Shown: positions 8,289-14,334, numbered from the stretch's first letter. The stretch is DNA of 15,652 bases from Acidulodesulfobacterium_A sp049965795 (GCA_049965795.1 JBMFVW010000032.1:1-15652), one strand, 5' to 3'. The notes: generated by a model not told the origin, from the sequence alone. Made by a program: numbers and translations.

Positions 8289-9275
8289 TTATATCCTCCT
8301 CTTCAGAATAGAATCCGCAAGGCTGTACTTATAAAACAAGCCTGCCGGGTCCGGTATTGATTCTATCGCTTCGTTTATCTTATCCGTTATCTTTGCGTCG
8401 TCCAGCCCTTTAATTCTGTCCACGTCTATTATAGAACCGAGTGCGGAAACCATTTTAGCGCCCTGGTCCAGAACCCCCTCGGGGGGACCGTAGCATCCGG
8501 TACACGGCATATTAACCTTGGGACACAGAGCGCCGCAGCCGTCCCTTGTCGCTATACCCATACATATAAGACCCTGTTCCAAAAGACATTTTTCCTTTTC
8601 TGGAATTATTTCGTAATTTCTATAAAATCTTTTTATCTTCTTTTCTTCTTTTTTTCTGTCGCATTCGGCGCAGACGGAAGAAGTACCGGCGCCTATAACC
8701 GAACCTTTCGGCGGAAGCGGCGCACCCGAAAGGACAAGTTCTATAACATTCCATATCTGTTTCGATTCGGGCGGACACCCAGGTATGAAATAATCGACGG
8801 CGACTACCTGAGAAAGAGTCCTTAACGTGTCGCAAAAACGGGGAATTTCGATCTCTCCTTCAGGAACGGCCGATTTTGGAACAGGCAGAACATTTAAAGG
8901 ATTATCGATAGTAAAATTATCGATATAAACGGTATTAAAAAGTTCAGTTTTAGAAGATAAATTTGCCAGAGCTGGTACGCAGCCTTCATAAGCGCATGAC
9001 CCGAAAGCGATAAGGACTTTTGATTTTTTTCTCAATAGATGTGCCATTTCTTCGTTTTCTTCGGTTCTGATTCCGCCGTTAAAAAAAGTTATAAAAATAC
9101 TTTCGTCCGGCAGCGCCTTCACATCGCTCTTTTTAGTATCCAATAAACACGGACAGAACATAAAATCAAAATTGGCGTCCAAGTCTATTATTTTTTCGTT
9201 TATGTTTACAAGCGCAATCTCGCATCCCCCGCAAGATGCCGCCCAGTACATGCTGATTTTAGGTTTTCCCGTCAT
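8289..9275 (-). CDS. mvhG: [NiFe] hydrogenase small subunit, MvhG-like, cytoplasmic
   Basis: This 328-residue electron-transfer subunit carries iron-sulfur clusters that lead electrons from the Ni-Fe site to MvhD/HdrA. Proximal-cluster ligands are AASCGGCE (C15, C18), FGSCAYEGC (C94) and IPGCPP (C167). A second Cys-rich half (C202, C205, C230, C238, C247, C251, C258, C261) fits two more clusters, ending in CTGCYGPPEG. There is no N-terminal twin-arginine signal or C-terminal membrane helix, so the enzyme is soluble and cytoplasmic. It is the first gene of the hydrogenase transcript, starting 100 bp after the chemoreceptor stop, with a GAGG/TTAGG ribosome site 8-12 bp before the ATG. The repeat-bearing promoter at 9319-9355 lies just upstream. 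Confidence 0.95.
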   Translation of the reverse strand: MTGKPKISMYWAASCGGCEIALVNINEKIIDLDANFDFMFCPCLLDTKKSDVKALPDESIFITFFNGGIRTEENEEMAHLLRKKSKVLIAFGSCAYEGCVPALANLSSKTELFNTVYIDNFTIDNPLNVLPVPKSAVPEGEIEIPRFCDTLRTLSQVVAVDYFIPGCPPESKQIWNVIELVLSGAPLPPKGSVIGAGTSSVCAECDRKKEEKKIKRFYRNYEIIPEKEKCLLEQGLICMGIATRDGCGALCPKVNMPCTGCYGPPEGVLDQGAKMVSALGSIIDVDRIKGLDDAKITDKINEAIESIPDPAGLFYKYSLADSILKRRI

Positions 9276-9318
9276 AAATATACCTAACCTCTATTTTTCA
9301 TTTTTAATTAAAAATTTA

Positions 9319-9355
9319 ATTATATGACAATTTGACAAAAAAATATGACAATTTG
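9319..9355 (-). promoter_or_regulatory. Hydrogenase operon promoter with twin 13-bp direct repeats (candidate operator)
   Basis: A perfect TATAAT on the minus strand (9324-9319) lies 43 bp before the hydrogenase small-subunit ATG. The sequence ATATGACAATTTG occurs twice on the plus strand (9322-9334 and 9343-9355), exactly 21 bp apart or two helical turns. Each repeat is itself nearly dyad symmetric; the distal one extends to GACAATTTGTC, centred near -40 from the predicted start. The proximal one overlaps the -10. No good -35 exists at 16-18 bp. This geometry fits a class-II activator site plus a second site, or a repressor pair. The regulator is unknown. The motif is not a clear FNR (TTGATN4ATCAA) or Rex site. 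Confidence 0.5.
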
Positions 9356-9375
9356 TCCTATTTTTTATTTTTATT

Positions 9376-10635
9376 TTATAATTTATACAAATTTACTATT
9401 CCCGATGCCTTATCCATATCGTCAACCATCTGTATTACCGAATCGGTTATGCTTGACGTCGAGTCCGCTATATGTTTGGATTCCGTCGATATTTTTTTAG
9501 CGGACGTGCTGAGTTCCTGCATAGAAGCGTTCTGTTCCTCTATAGCCGAAGCGAGATTGTCGGTATAATCTTTTATCGAACCTGCTTCACTGTTTACGAA
9601 ACTGTTGGAATCGACAAGCCTGTTTACGGTTTCGACACCGTATGAAACGGTGTTCTCGGTTTCCCTAATTAAAGTCTCTACGTCGCGGGTCGCTTTGGTT
9701 ACCTTTTCCGCCAATTTTCTTACCTCGTCCGCAACCACGGCAAAACCTCTTCCCTGTTCTCCGGCTCGCGCCGCCTCTATAGCCGCGTTAAGCGAAAGAA
9801 GGTTCGTCTGGTCTGCTATTTCTCTTATTACCGTAATAATATTCGTAATTTTTTTTGTGCTTTCGTTGATTCTCTGAATGGAATCGTATAAATCCGAAAC
9901 ATGCCCTGCATTCGTATTCATCAGCCCTACTATGCCGTCCACTTTCTCTCTGGATTTTGCGCTTAATTCGGCTATACTGCTGATTGTTATCGTATTTTTT
10001 TCTATGGTCGAAACCGTCCGCGACAATTCTTCGGACTGGCCGGAACCTGCATTGTTAAGTTCGCTTATCTGGCTCAGCAGCGTTCCGAACTCGACCGATA
10101 CATTTATTATTTCGTCCTTAGTTTCGACTATATCGTGCGCAACCGTTTTTATGGCTTCCGTTAATGCGGAATTAGATTCCGAATAAAGGTCTGCGGTTAA
10201 TAAGGCTTTACCGCCGCCGTTCAGAGAGCCGGCTTTATTTATATCTTCAAAGTTTAAATTCCTGCTTGCCATCAATTTTGCGCATGAATTTAACGAACCG
10301 ACGAATATATTTATTTCGCCGGATATTTTATATAATTTGTTTATAATTTCATTAATGCCGTTTTTTGTAAAAACGCCTATTTTTCCATGTTCGTTTAAAA
10401 AATTCCCTTTCTCGATATTTTCTACGATAATTTGAATAGATTCAAGTGGCTTAATCAAAAAATAATATATAAAAACGGCGGAGATTATTATGCCGGCTAT
10501 GATTAAAGCGGATGCGGATTCTTTAGAAAAATAATGCGGAAAGATAAAAAACGGCACGGCAAATATAATTACCGTAAATAAATATACGGCGGCGAACTTT
10601 ACCGCAATATCGTAAGAAACTTTCTTAAATGCCAT
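9376..10635 (-). CDS. Methyl-accepting chemotaxis protein without a periplasmic sensing domain
   Basis: This 419-residue chemoreceptor has a cytoplasmic signalling hairpin whose tip (about 269-311: ADQTNLLSLNAAIEAARAGE, then GRGFAVVADEVRKLAEK) binds CheA and CheW. Two membrane helices (about 12-32 and 42-61) are separated by only about 9 residues, so there is no extracytoplasmic ligand domain. A HAMP-like stretch follows (about 62-110), then long coiled coils. Such receptors usually sense cytoplasmic or membrane energy state, or a partner protein; the signal here is unknown. The start is firm: GGGGAGG lies about 5 bp before the ATG. It ends 100 bp before the hydrogenase genes, in the same direction, but has its own sigma-54 promoter and far-upstream site. 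Proximity to the hydrogenase suggests, but does not show, H2 or redox taxis. Confidence 0.93.
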   Translation of the reverse strand: MAFKKVSYDIAVKFAAVYLFTVIIFAVPFFIFPHYFSKESASALIIAGIIISAVFIYYFLIKPLESIQIIVENIEKGNFLNEHGKIGVFTKNGINEIINKLYKISGEINIFVGSLNSCAKLMASRNLNFEDINKAGSLNGGGKALLTADLYSESNSALTEAIKTVAHDIVETKDEIINVSVEFGTLLSQISELNNAGSGQSEELSRTVSTIEKNTITISSIAELSAKSREKVDGIVGLMNTNAGHVSDLYDSIQRINESTKKITNIITVIREIADQTNLLSLNAAIEAARAGEQGRGFAVVADEVRKLAEKVTKATRDVETLIRETENTVSYGVETVNRLVDSNSFVNSEAGSIKDYTDNLASAIEEQNASMQELSTSAKKISTESKHIADSTSSITDSVIQMVDDMDKASGIVNLYKL

Positions 10636-10692
10636 GATTGCCTCCCCATTTTAAATATTTTTATAAATAAATATTTAGTTAGTATTGAATAA

Positions 10693-10708
10693 TGCAATTA
10701 TTATGCCA
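10693..10708 (-). promoter_or_regulatory. Sigma-54 (-24/-12) promoter of the chemoreceptor gene
   Basis: On the minus strand the sequence is TGGCATAATAATTGCA, against the consensus TGGCACN5TTGCW. All invariant bases (GG and GC) and the 16-bp layout match; only the C at position 6 is T. The predicted start is near 10682, about 47 nt before the ATG and its GGGGAGG site. The enhancer-like palindrome at 10844-10870 lies about 170 bp upstream of the start, the usual distance for a sigma-54 activator. The surrounding 10636-10900 interval holds no gene. Confidence 0.75.
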
Positions 10709-10843
10709 CTAATATAAGATTAAATGAAGTATCGTATTTAATTTATAGTATTTTATTCATATTTTTAAGAGTTACCGTAATATATCGCCGTTTAGTAATC
10801 TTGCAAAGCAGGCATGCGGTAATTAAAATTGCGGACGGCATTT

Positions 10844-10870
10844 GTTTGCATTCTGCCAACCAAGTTGGCA
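10844..10870 (-). promoter_or_regulatory. Candidate enhancer (upstream activator site) for the chemoreceptor promoter
   Basis: GTTTGCA-TTC-TGCCAAC (10844-10860) is a 17-bp dyad with one mismatch. An extra half-site GTTGGCA follows at 10864-10870, which also forms a perfect dyad with TGCCAAC (10854-10860). The centre of the first dyad lies about 158 bp upstream of the -12 element. The same arms and 3-bp spacer occur upstream of the porin sigma-54 promoter. The activator is not identified; the one encoded at 1015-2856 is a candidate only. Confidence 0.6.
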
Positions 10871-10900
10871 ACGGAAATAGTCATTAACGACTTTTTTTTT

Positions 10901-10941
10901 AAAAATATATCCCGCTTCCGAATTTATTTCTGAAGCGGGAT
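10901..10941 (-). terminator. Intrinsic terminator of the porin gene
   Basis: GAAGCGGGAT and ATCCCGCTTC (10941-10932 and 10918-10909) form a perfect 10-bp stem with a 13-nt loop. On the minus strand it is followed by ATATTTTT (10908-10901). It starts about 40 bp after the porin stop, in the right direction. It isolates porin transcription from the chemoreceptor gene, which has its own promoter. Confidence 0.75.
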
Positions 10942-10982
10942 GGGGGGTGAGAGAAAACATTAAGAACAATTTGAAAATCAGA

Positions 10983-12308
10983 TCAGAAACTATACATGCC
11001 TATCATATAAAAAGAATTGGAATGGAACGAAGCGTCCGGGTCAACGGCATAAGAAGTTAAATTGTTATCCCATTCTAATCCTAACATAACCGATTTAGTA
11101 ACATTCCAGCCTATATTTGCGAAAATAGAGCCGGATTCTCTGACCGGAGCAACATTATTACTGTCATTATATGCCGACCATGCGCTATAAGTATTGTTTA
11201 AGTTTAAACCAAGGGCATCGTTATAATTTGAAAACGATACCTTTGAGTAACCGCCGGCTATCGCTAATGGAGCGCCGAACTGTTCTAAGTTTATTTTGGC
11301 CTGTGCGTCCCACTGCACGGCTTTTGTAGCATTAACGTTATTGCCGTTTTCAGACCAGTATGATTCAGGCGTATAACTTCCTAAATTCTCCTGCCCCAAT
11401 ACGGTGTTTAAACCGGTCATGCCGCTCGTGTACTGTATGTCGCCCATGAAAGTTACGTAAGAAACCGGAATAGTTACTCCGCCGCTTGCGGCCCAGCCGA
11501 ACTCCGACTTCTTAAGAGCATTATTTTTAGAAAAACCGTAAGAAACATTTATCTGTTGACCCTGAAAAGCCCCATAAAAAGATGCAGGCGCTCCTAAACC
11601 GGTTTTAAACGTTACCGGCAGTTTTACACCGAAACCGGGAACGCTGGGACTAATATCATAGACATCGGAATCGCCGGCATTGCTCATAAGCTCGGTATAA
11701 TTATCGCTCCCAGATTCTCCCTGCAAATCTATAAGCCCTATTTGCGGATTAAACGTTGCATTTCCTGAAGCAAATTTTACTCCTGCCATAATTTGAGGCA
11801 CCCATATCGGCACGCTGGCTTCGTCCCCTGCTAAACCTGCATTCTGGTATGCCGAAAACGAAAAACCTACCGGCTGGCCTAAAGTATAATCCTGCCCTAT
11901 TTCAATCCATGGGCTGAGACCGTTTGCTTTAAAAGATTTTATTAAATACGCCCTTCTTAACCTTATGCCCTGAGTTAAACCCTGAACTCCGCCGCCGTTG
12001 AAATCTGCCGAAATATAGCCGGTAAGTCCTTCCGGTTTATTGTCTAAATTTAACCATAATCTGGTAAATGCCAGCGTGCCGCTAAAATTTGTAGAATTAT
12101 TAGTTTGGGTATTGATTATACCCGGGTTGTTTGCCATTGAAGAGACTAAGTTTTGATTGCTTGATTCGCCGTAATAGCCGAGTATGAACCCGCCGATTGT
12201 AAGGTTAGTGTTACCTGCAATAGTTACCGTTCCCGCATTTGCGATAGACGCAAAGCCGAACCCTAAAACGGCTAATGCCGCCGTTAAATAAATAAACAGT
12301 TTTTTCAT
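10983..12308 (-). CDS. Outer-membrane beta-barrel porin-like protein
   Basis: This 441-residue protein has a typical Sec signal peptide: MKK, a hydrophobic stretch, then SIANA before Gly26, with cleavage expected after Ala25. The mature part is rich in Gly, Asn, Ser and aromatic residues in alternating patterns (for example LTIGGFILGYYGES and GYISADFNGGG). It ends MIGMYSF; the terminal aromatic is the usual signal for barrel insertion by the Bam machinery. Substrate and strand number cannot be read off by eye; a porin or general outer-membrane channel is the best guess. The start is supported by GGAGG about 6-7 bp before the ATG. Expression is probably controlled by the consensus sigma-54 promoter at 12371-12386 and enhancer at 12507-12544, and ends at the hairpin 10901-10941. 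It is not obviously part of the hydrogenase operon. Confidence 0.85.
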   Translation of the reverse strand: MKKLFIYLTAALAVLGFGFASIANAGTVTIAGNTNLTIGGFILGYYGESSNQNLVSSMANNPGIINTQTNNSTNFSGTLAFTRLWLNLDNKPEGLTGYISADFNGGGVQGLTQGIRLRRAYLIKSFKANGLSPWIEIGQDYTLGQPVGFSFSAYQNAGLAGDEASVPIWVPQIMAGVKFASGNATFNPQIGLIDLQGESGSDNYTELMSNAGDSDVYDISPSVPGFGVKLPVTFKTGLGAPASFYGAFQGQQINVSYGFSKNNALKKSEFGWAASGGVTIPVSYVTFMGDIQYTSGMTGLNTVLGQENLGSYTPESYWSENGNNVNATKAVQWDAQAKINLEQFGAPLAIAGGYSKVSFSNYNDALGLNLNNTYSAWSAYNDSNNVAPVRESGSIFANIGWNVTKSVMLGLEWDNNLTSYAVDPDASFHSNSFYMIGMYSF

Positions 12309-12370
12309 TAATGCCTCCGATAAGAATTAAACAGAAAAAATTTTACAATTTTTTAATTTAATACGGATAA

Positions 12371-12386
12371 AGCAATTCCCGTGCCA
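12371..12386 (-). promoter_or_regulatory. Consensus sigma-54 (-24/-12) promoter of the porin gene
   Basis: The minus strand reads TGGCACGGGAATTGCT, a perfect match to TGGCACN5TTGCW with correct spacing. The predicted start is near 12360, giving a leader of about 52 nt before the porin ATG. A matching enhancer-like dyad lies about 155 bp upstream of the start (12507-12523). Confidence 0.85.
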
Positions 12387-12407
12387 TAATATTTTAAAAG
12401 ACAGAAA

Positions 12408-12438
12408 TAGCCCTTTTATAAACGCTACAAAAGGGTTA
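12408..12438 (-). terminator. Terminator-like hairpin between the porin enhancer and promoter
   Basis: TAACCCTTTT (12438-12429) pairs with AAAAGGGCTA (12417-12408) on the minus strand: a 10-bp stem with one G-U pair and an 11-nt loop, followed by TTTCTGTCTTTT. It lies upstream of the porin promoter, so it cannot end the porin message. It would stop transcription entering from the relic hydrogenase side. It may be a leftover of a lost upstream operon. Confidence 0.45.
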
Positions 12439-12506
12439 GCGCAGATACCGTATTATTAAAAACTAGGAATGACGGCGGGCTGAAAATTATATCTAAATGA
12501 ATATCC

Positions 12507-12544
12507 GTTGGCATTTTGCCAACAAAATTGCTATTAATGCCAAC
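12507..12544 (-). promoter_or_regulatory. Candidate enhancer (upstream activator site) for the porin promoter
   Basis: GTTGGCATTTTGCCAAC (12507-12523) is a perfect 7-bp-arm dyad with a 3-bp spacer. A further half-site TGCCAAC lies at 12538-12544, 21 bp from the previous one. The dyad centre is about 143 bp upstream of the -12 element. Arms and spacer match the site upstream of the chemoreceptor promoter, so the two genes probably answer to one activator. Confidence 0.62.
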
Positions 12545-12549
12545 GGGTT

Positions 12550-12672
12550 TGAACTCAAAGTATTGTACATCTTTTCAAAATTTTCCTGAGCAAGCGGCGC
12601 AGCCATTTTATCCGAAAAGTTAAGCCTGGATAAAGGGGTGCAGGAATAAACGCCGCTTTCCTGCCCATCTAC
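12550..12672 (-). pseudogene. 41-codon relic of a second [NiFe] hydrogenase large subunit
   Basis: The minus strand reads, without stops, VDGQESGVYSCTPLSRLN then FSDKMAAPLAQENFEKMYNT and LSS. It aligns gap-free to the intact large subunit segment encoded at about 7289-7411 (VDGADSGVYCATPLSRLN and onward), with 32 of 41 residues identical. By hand the nucleotide identity is about 70%, and 22 of 36 differences fall at third codon positions, so divergence happened while both copies were under selection. Similarity ends abruptly on both sides. Upstream (beyond 12672) and downstream (below 12550) the frame continues but no longer resembles hydrogenase. There is no start, no metal-ligand motif and no partner, so it is a dead fragment, lying just upstream of the porin enhancer. 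It does not come from a recent copy of the intact gene. Confidence 0.85.
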
Positions 12673-12736
12673 TACAATAAAGATATTGATAGCATGACGG
12701 CTTTGGATGTGGTTTTTATTCTGCCAGTTTTTATTA

Positions 12737-12766
12737 TTGACTTAAAATATTAAATTGTAGTATTAT
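12737..12766 (+). promoter_or_regulatory. Candidate promoter of the tRNA-Ala gene
   Basis: TTGACT (12737-12742) and TATTAT (12761-12766) are separated by 18 bp on the plus strand. The predicted start near 12773 lies about 39 nt before the tRNA. It is the best sigma-70-type match upstream of the tRNA, in an AT-rich stretch where weaker matches also occur. Confidence 0.45.
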
Positions 12767-12811
12767 TGTTAACGTAAATTAATACCGTCTGCAATATATT
12801 ATGTGTATTAT

Positions 12812-12887
12812 GGGGCTGTAGCTCAGTTGGCAGAGCGCTTGCATGGCATGCAAGAGGTCGTCGCTTCGACCCCGATCAGCTCCACCA
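12812..12887 (+). tRNA. tRNA-Ala (anticodon GGC)
   Basis: The 76-nt sequence folds as a full cloverleaf. The acceptor stem GGGGCTG/CAGCTCC has the G3-U70 pair that marks alanine tRNAs. The D arm is GCTC/GAGC. The anticodon stem CTTGC/GCAAG has loop ATGGCAT with anticodon GGC (reads GCC). The T arm is GTCG-loop-CGAC with TTCGAC-type sequence, and the terminal CCA is encoded. It is the first plus-strand gene in the window and separates the minus-strand metabolic block from the accessory segment on its 3' side. Confidence 0.95.
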
Positions 12888-13294
12888 GTTAAAACCGCAG
12901 TAAATAAGCAGCTTGCCGGTATTCCTTAAAAACTTTAACTTGACAATAAATGCAAAAATATGCCAAAATATGACAAATGTTTGCTATCATATTGCTATTG
13001 AGTTGCTACCATAAAAAATAGCAGGTAGCAACTCAATAGCGACAAATTATACATAATAGCTATTAAATTATTTACGCTTAGAGGATATAATGCTCCCATT
13101 TTTAATATTAAATTATTTTAATTTTTAATAAATTAACAACAATTAAATTTTAACAGATTTTTTCAATTATGGAAGTTAGATTTTAGAAAACCTGTCTTGT
13201 TTTATGGGTTCATTATAATCTGCATCCATATATTTTTTTAAAAATTAAATCGTCATGGGATAATATAATATTCGCTTTTATAATTGCATTTCTT
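12888..13294 (+). other. Gene-free AT-rich stretch 3' of the tRNA
   Basis: No reading frame with recognisable content was found on either strand over about 400 bp. The one clear structure is the 17-bp perfect inverted repeat at 12994-13040, listed separately. Just before it the words TTGCTAT/TTGCTAC recur three times (12981, 12993, 13003). The remainder to the nucleotidyltransferase stop is low-complexity A/T sequence. No duplicate of the tRNA 3' end, as an attachment site would give, was seen. Confidence 0.6.
12994..13040. repeat. Perfect 17-bp inverted repeat downstream of the tRNA
   Basis: GCTATTGAGTTGCTACC (12994-13010) and GGTAGCAACTCAATAGC (13024-13040) are exact complements around a 13-nt loop (ATAAAAAATAGCA). 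Transcribed in either direction this is a very stable hairpin, but no T-run follows on either side, so it is not a canonical terminator. It could be the trace of a small mobile element, a structured RNA or a protein-binding palindrome. It lies about 105 bp past the tRNA end. Confidence 0.8.
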
Positions 13295-13654
13295 TTAGTA
13301 GATTTTCTTACCGGTTTTTAATATCTCTAAAGCAAACGGATAGGTTTCATTAAAATCATCTTTAAGAATAGGATGAGGTTCAATATAATTTGAATTTGCT
13401 ATTTTCATAAGAAAAGACATAAAATCAATCGCATCGCCGATATTTTTACCGTCTCCGACAAATTTATTAACTACGACGGCCAAATCGATATCGCTCCAGT
13501 CGCTGGCCGTTCCTTTAGCATAAGAACCGAATAGATAAACCGAAACTAAATCGATATTATGTTTTTTTAACTCATTTATATAACTATCTATTATCTCATA
13601 AGGCGTTTTATCATTCTGCAAAGCAATTATTGCATTATTTTTTCTTTTAGCCAT
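13295..13654 (-). CDS. Minimal nucleotidyltransferase (MNT) antitoxin-type protein
   Basis: This 119-residue protein belongs to the DNA polymerase beta-like nucleotidyltransferases. The signature is VYLFGSYAKGTASDWSDIDLAVV (split: GSYAKG at 43-48, SDIDLAVV at 54-61), with metal ligands D55 and D57 and a possible third acidic residue E92 (YIEPHP). In HEPN-MNT pairs such proteins neutralise the partner by AMP transfer to a tyrosine; that role is inferred here. The ATG at 13654 lies inside the end of the HEPN gene, a 28-bp overlap, so the two are translationally coupled. No clear ribosome site is seen, which fits coupling. A TTG at about 13621 is a less likely alternative start. Confidence 0.88.
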   Translation of the reverse strand: MAKRKNNAIIALQNDKTPYEIIDSYINELKKHNIDLVSVYLFGSYAKGTASDWSDIDLAVVVNKFVGDGKNIGDAIDFMSFLMKIANSNYIEPHPILKDDFNETYPFALEILKTGKKIY

Positions 13655-14019
13655 TTTCTAAATTCCTCTATTATTTCTATATTTTTTCCGGCATATTCTT
13701 TTGTGCATTTCTTATAAAAATTTAACTTTACATCGTTATATCTTGCCGCAATATTAAAAGTATTAATATCTTTTAATATATTCACCTGTTTTTTTGTTAA
13801 CTTTAAACCGATATTATCGGCAAGTATAAGGAGATTATGAATTTTTGGTACATCTATAGCAACATTTTTTACGTAGAAGGCCTTTAAAAGTTTTTCAATA
13901 ACAAGATGTCCCGTAAATAATGCGAAAGAATATCTTTCCGAATTATACAGGGCGACCATGTCTTTATAGTTTTCATCGGAAGATTCTATCCAAAATTTTA
14001 TTATTTCATCCTTTGTCAT
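13627..14019 (-). CDS. HEPN-domain protein, likely toxin partner of the MNT
   Basis: This 130-residue, all-helical protein matches the small HEPN family usually encoded next to minimal nucleotidyltransferases. It opens with KFWIESSDENYKDMVALYNSE-like sequence, then RYSFALFTGHLVIEKLLKA (29-47), KIHNLLILA (59-67) and FNIAARYNDVK (88-98). Active HEPN ribonucleases carry an RX4-6H motif. Near the ARYND position no His follows within that spacing, so either the catalytic motif is absent or it lies elsewhere. It may therefore be a binding partner rather than a nuclease. It is the first gene of the pair and the next gene starts within its last codons. No strong Shine-Dalgarno is visible before the ATG. 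The pair sits between a tRNA and an insertion element, a usual place for mobile toxin-antitoxin modules. Confidence 0.85.
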   Translation of the reverse strand: MTKDEIIKFWIESSDENYKDMVALYNSERYSFALFTGHLVIEKLLKAFYVKNVAIDVPKIHNLLILADNIGLKLTKKQVNILKDINTFNIAARYNDVKLNFYKKCTKEYAGKNIEIIEEFRKWLKEKIMQ

Positions 14020-14061
14020 TTGAAATTTTTATATTCGCAAAAAGTTTCTAAATTTAAATAT

Positions 14062-14079
14062 TATGATTATTTTATCATA
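14062..14079 (-). promoter_or_regulatory. Small dyad upstream of the HEPN gene, possible operator
   Basis: TATGAT (14062-14067) and ATCATA (14074-14079) are perfect complements around TATTTT, about 45-60 bp before the HEPN start. Toxin-antitoxin pairs often autoregulate at such dyads, but the 6-bp arms in AT-rich DNA give weak support. Confidence 0.3.
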
Positions 14080-14240
14080 TTTTATGAAGGATTTTATAAA
14101 ATTTCATTTTTCGCCGTTAAACCCGCTATCTTGCCAACGCCGATTTAAAGTATTTGCAGTGGAATCGGTGTTCGACTAAAAATGGAATGTGCAAAAAATA
14201 ATTCCTGCAATTTTTATTACATTACTACCCAAAATAGTTC

Positions 14241-14269
14241 TCTCCTGCTCCGCTATACGGAGCAGGAGA
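14241..14269. terminator. 12-bp stem hairpin, orphan intrinsic terminator
   Basis: TCTCCTGCTCCG (14241-14252) and CGGAGCAGGAGA (14258-14269) pair perfectly around a 5-nt loop. On the plus strand TTTGATTTT follows, a usable terminator tail. No plus-strand gene lies upstream up to the tRNA, so it ends no visible gene. It may shield the insertion element from outside transcription, or belong to a lost gene. It is outside the element's inverted repeats. Nothing else was recognised from 14020 to 14305 beyond the dyad at 14062. Confidence 0.55.
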
Positions 14270-14305
14270 TTTGATTTTAATAGCATTTTTTTACCGTAAG
14301 ATATT

Positions 14306-14334
14306 AACCTCCATTCCCGCATTAATGTAACGAG
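14306..14334 (+). repeat. Left terminal inverted repeat of the IS element
   Basis: The left end begins AACCTCC and ends TGTAACGAG. It matches the reverse complement of 15582-15610 at 24 of 29 positions, with cores CCCGCA and TGTAACGAG identical. Just inside it TAACGA-G-TCGTTA (14328-14340) forms a small perfect dyad. Confidence 0.75.

Noticed and set aside
12661..12744. Short plus-strand frame reading KDIDSMTALDVVFILPVF
   Set aside because: It has no start with a ribosome site, is too short, partly overlaps the hydrogenase relic on the other strand and overlaps the tRNA promoter; no family recognised.
12828..12843. Plus-strand TGGCAGAGCGCTTGCA, which fits a sigma-54 promoter pattern
   Set aside because: It lies within the D arm and anticodon stem of the tRNA-Ala and is explained by tRNA structure.
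12951..12965. Minus-strand TGGCATATTTTTGCA resembling a third sigma-54 promoter
   Set aside because: It is one base short of the strict -24/-12 spacing, and no minus-strand gene follows; the tRNA there is on the plus strand.
14132..14138. Another TGCCAAC half-site upstream of the HEPN gene
   Set aside because: There is no matching second arm at the 3-bp spacing and no sigma-54 promoter downstream; a single 7-bp match is expected by chance.
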